In this document: piece after piece, positions 62,683-64,000 of the stretch
Position numbering within the stretch: the stretch's first letter is position 1
Layout of the letters: every line of letters starts with the position of its first letter
From: Blastococcus sp. PRF04-17
Lineage (GTDB): Bacteria; Actinomycetota; Actinomycetes; Mycobacteriales; Geodermatophilaceae
Direction of reading: 5' to 3'
Length of the DNA: 64,000 nt
Assembly (NCBI RefSeq): GCF_023016265.1
Contig: NZ_CP095412.1
Coordinates: 434,001 to 498,000, forward strand
Program-made: the position numbers and the translations under genes
Notes under the pieces: model-generated
The model's input: only the letters and a program-made list of their open reading frames with translations
Database searches by the model: none
Told to the model about the DNA's origin: nothing

Positions 62683-63239
62683 GCGCCGAGGTGGTGGGCT
62701 CCCGGGCGGAGGTGAGCCGCCCGCGGCTGGGCGACGCGATCCTCGTCTCCGAGATCAGCCAGTTCCTCGCGTTCGAGAGCGAGCTGCTCGACGACCGGAA
62801 GTGGCACGAGTGGATGGACGTCGTCGCCGACGACTTCACCTACCAGGTGCCGACGCCCCGCACTCCGGACTCCCCGTTCAAGCCCCACTACGACGACCGC
62901 AGCCTGCTGATCGACGAGTCGAAGTGGTCGATGTCCACGCAGTGGTTCCGCCGCTTCGACGCCGACATCTACGAGACCGCGTGGGGCGAGAACCCGCCGG
63001 TGCGGTTCCGGCACCTGGTCACGAACGTCCGCGTGCGGCTGACCGACGACGCGGACGTGTACGAGGTCCGATCCAACGTCGCCCTGGTCGGCACCCGGCA
63101 GTCCGATCCGCCGAAGTACATCACCGGTGAGCGCACCGACCGGATCGAGCGCCGCGACGGCGAGCTCGTCCTCGCCCGTCGATGGGTCGTCCTCGACCAG
63201 GTCGTCATCGACTTCCCGCAGCTGCGGATCCTCCTGTGA
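62679..63239 (+). CDS. Aromatic-ring-hydroxylating dioxygenase, beta subunit
   Basis: The 186-aa protein has the cone-shaped SnoaL/NTF2-like fold of small subunits: EISQFLAFESELLDDRKWHEWMD (segments), DDFTYQVPTPRT, RFRHLVTNVRV, YEVRSNVALVGTR and ARRWVVLDQVVIDFPQLRILL. It has no metal ligands and supports the alpha-subunit hexamer. The ATG overlaps the alpha-subunit stop by 4 bp. Confidence 0.93.
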   Translation: MSAEVVGSRAEVSRPRLGDAILVSEISQFLAFESELLDDRKWHEWMDVVADDFTYQVPTPRTPDSPFKPHYDDRSLLIDESKWSMSTQWFRRFDADIYETAWGENPPVRFRHLVTNVRVRLTDDADVYEVRSNVALVGTRQSDPPKYITGERTDRIERRDGELVLARRWVVLDQVVIDFPQLRILL

Positions 63240-63312
63240 GCGAGCTTGCGAGCTCACCGATGGGCACAGCACGGCCCGGCACAGGGTCGACGAACGCCAG
63301 CGAGGAGGACCT

Positions 63313-63582
63313 GTGACGGCCCCCGACGGCCATGACGGGCAGCAGCCGACGATCGTCATCTCCAACGAGTTCGCCGCGGTGACCATCCGCAAGGTGACCA
63401 CCCGGAACGGCGAGCGGCTGGAGATCCGGTCGATGGGCCACGACCAGGCGATCAAGCTCGACGCGCTGGCACTGGAGGCGCTGACCTGGTCGACGCCGCT
63501 GGAGGTGGGCAAGGGCCTGGAGACCCCCCTCGGCCCCGACCCGAGCCAGCCCCACCCCTCCGCTGGCGAGGAGGGCCGATGA
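63313..63582 (+). CDS. Small conserved protein of Rieske oxygenase clusters
   Basis: The 89-aa protein reads TIVISNEFAAVTIRKVTTRN, GERLEIRSMGHDQAIKLDAL, ALEALTWSTP, FETP-like LETPLGPDP. Similar short proteins next to Rieske oxygenases are often labelled dihydrodiol dehydrogenase in databases, from memory, although the length is far too small for that enzyme. I would call the function unknown; a regulatory or assembly role is possible. GGAGGACCT precedes GTG 63313. It overlaps the next gene by 4 bp. Confidence 0.75.
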   Translation: MTAPDGHDGQQPTIVISNEFAAVTIRKVTTRNGERLEIRSMGHDQAIKLDALALEALTWSTPLEVGKGLETPLGPDPSQPHPSAGEEGR

Positions 63583-64000
63583 ACTGCCTGCTGGTGGGCA
63601 ACCCCGGTGGCACGACGGCCGACGTCGCCCGGGCGGTCGTCGAGGCCGCTCCGGAGCAGCCCGTGACCCTGCTCTCCGACGACACCGACGGGCTGCTGCG
63701 GCTCCTCGGCGAGCCGGGCTTGAGCGGCTGCGAGTGCCTCTGGGCGGACCCCGCCGTGCCGGCCACGGTCGACGACGCGCTCGTGCACCGGCGGCTGCTG
63801 CACGGCAGTCCCGAGGTCGTCGTGCTCGTCGTCGACCGAACTCCCGAGGACGGTGGCAGCGCCTGGGCGCTCGGCGAGCTCCTCGTCGCGCGGCTGACGC
63901 GAGCGCCCCTGCTCGTCACCGGCCTGGCCGCCGCCGCCCTGGCCCCCCGGGTCGCCGCGGCCCTGTCCGAGCTGACCGACGACGGAGCCGTAAGGCCGCC
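63579..64000 (+). CDS. Unidentified protein, possibly SDR-like, C-terminus beyond window
   Basis: ATG 63579 overlaps the previous stop (ATGA). At least 140 residues are visible: MNCLLVGNPGGTTADVARAV, then DDALVHRRLLHGSPEVVVLVV and LLVARLTRAPLLVTGLAAAA. The start resembles a Rossmann strand-loop-helix with a degenerate Gly motif, so an SDR or other nucleotide-binding oxidoreductase is possible. A dihydrodiol dehydrogenase would fit after a dioxygenase. No catalytic motif lies within the visible part. Confidence 0.6.
   Translation, partial: MNCLLVGNPGGTTADVARAVVEAAPEQPVTLLSDDTDGLLRLLGEPGLSGCECLWADPAVPATVDDALVHRRLLHGSPEVVVLVVDRTPEDGGSAWALGELLVARLTRAPLLVTGLAAAALAPRVAAALSELTDDGAVRP

Overview
The window is about 70% G+C with many GTG/TTG starts, ATGA/GTGA stop-start overlaps and actinobacterial families (GAF-ANTAR, MEDS, HDOD, NarL-type two-component pairs). 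It looks like a chromosomal segment of a free-living high-GC actinobacterium. Geodermatophilaceae (Blastococcus/Geodermatophilus/Modestobacter) is my best guess from style alone, not from a search.

Layout. 0-6.2 kb (minus strand): a hypothetical coiled-coil protein cut by the window edge, a GAF-ANTAR regulator, two overlapping MEDS-domain genes (STAS and HATPase types) and the proton-translocating transhydrogenase pntAB. 6.4-13.0 kb (plus): an alpha/beta hydrolase, a cyclooxygenase-like haem protein, a PAS-GGDEF-EAL protein coupled to an HDOD protein, and an SDR. A tandem array of four 34-bp hairpins separates these from two acyl-CoA dehydrogenases (minus). Then come a mannitol/fructuronate-type dehydrogenase, a membrane protein and a histidine kinase/response regulator pair. 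20-26 kb: the protocatechuate branch of the beta-ketoadipate pathway, with pobA and an IclR regulator divergent from pcaH-pcaG-pcaB-pcaD-pcaC.

26-64 kb is a large catabolic region. It holds a first molybdenum hydroxylase (FAD, 2Fe-2S and Mo subunits) with a ribose-type ABC importer, a CoxG-like protein, three SDRs and a VOC protein; an NMT1/tauABC-type importer with an ACMSD-like amidohydrolase; a second Mo hydroxylase with an arginine-deiminase/DDAH-like enzyme and a second amidohydrolase that is split by an IS21-family element (5-bp target duplication CGCGC); a polar-amino-acid ABC importer with an aminotransferase; a berberine-bridge-type oxidase, an aldehyde dehydrogenase, a ThDP enzyme and a metal-dependent amidohydrolase; and a HutC-type GntR regulator with a CMD-like protein, divergent from a Rieske oxygenase (alpha and beta). 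Together these suggest uptake and oxidative breakdown of N-containing (hetero)aromatic or amino-acid-derived compounds. The end product could enter the beta-ketoadipate pathway, but the substrate cannot be named from sequence.

Two cross-cutting observations matter. (1) A GTNNNAC-centred motif close to TTGTCATACAA recurs just upstream of five operons in the 26-61 kb region and looks like one operator. (2) Nine genes between 21.6 and 60.7 kb are each interrupted by a one-base indel, mostly in C/G runs. Restoring one base gives a full-length family member in each case. These are either base-calling errors or recent decay, and they are annotated here as reconstructed spans.
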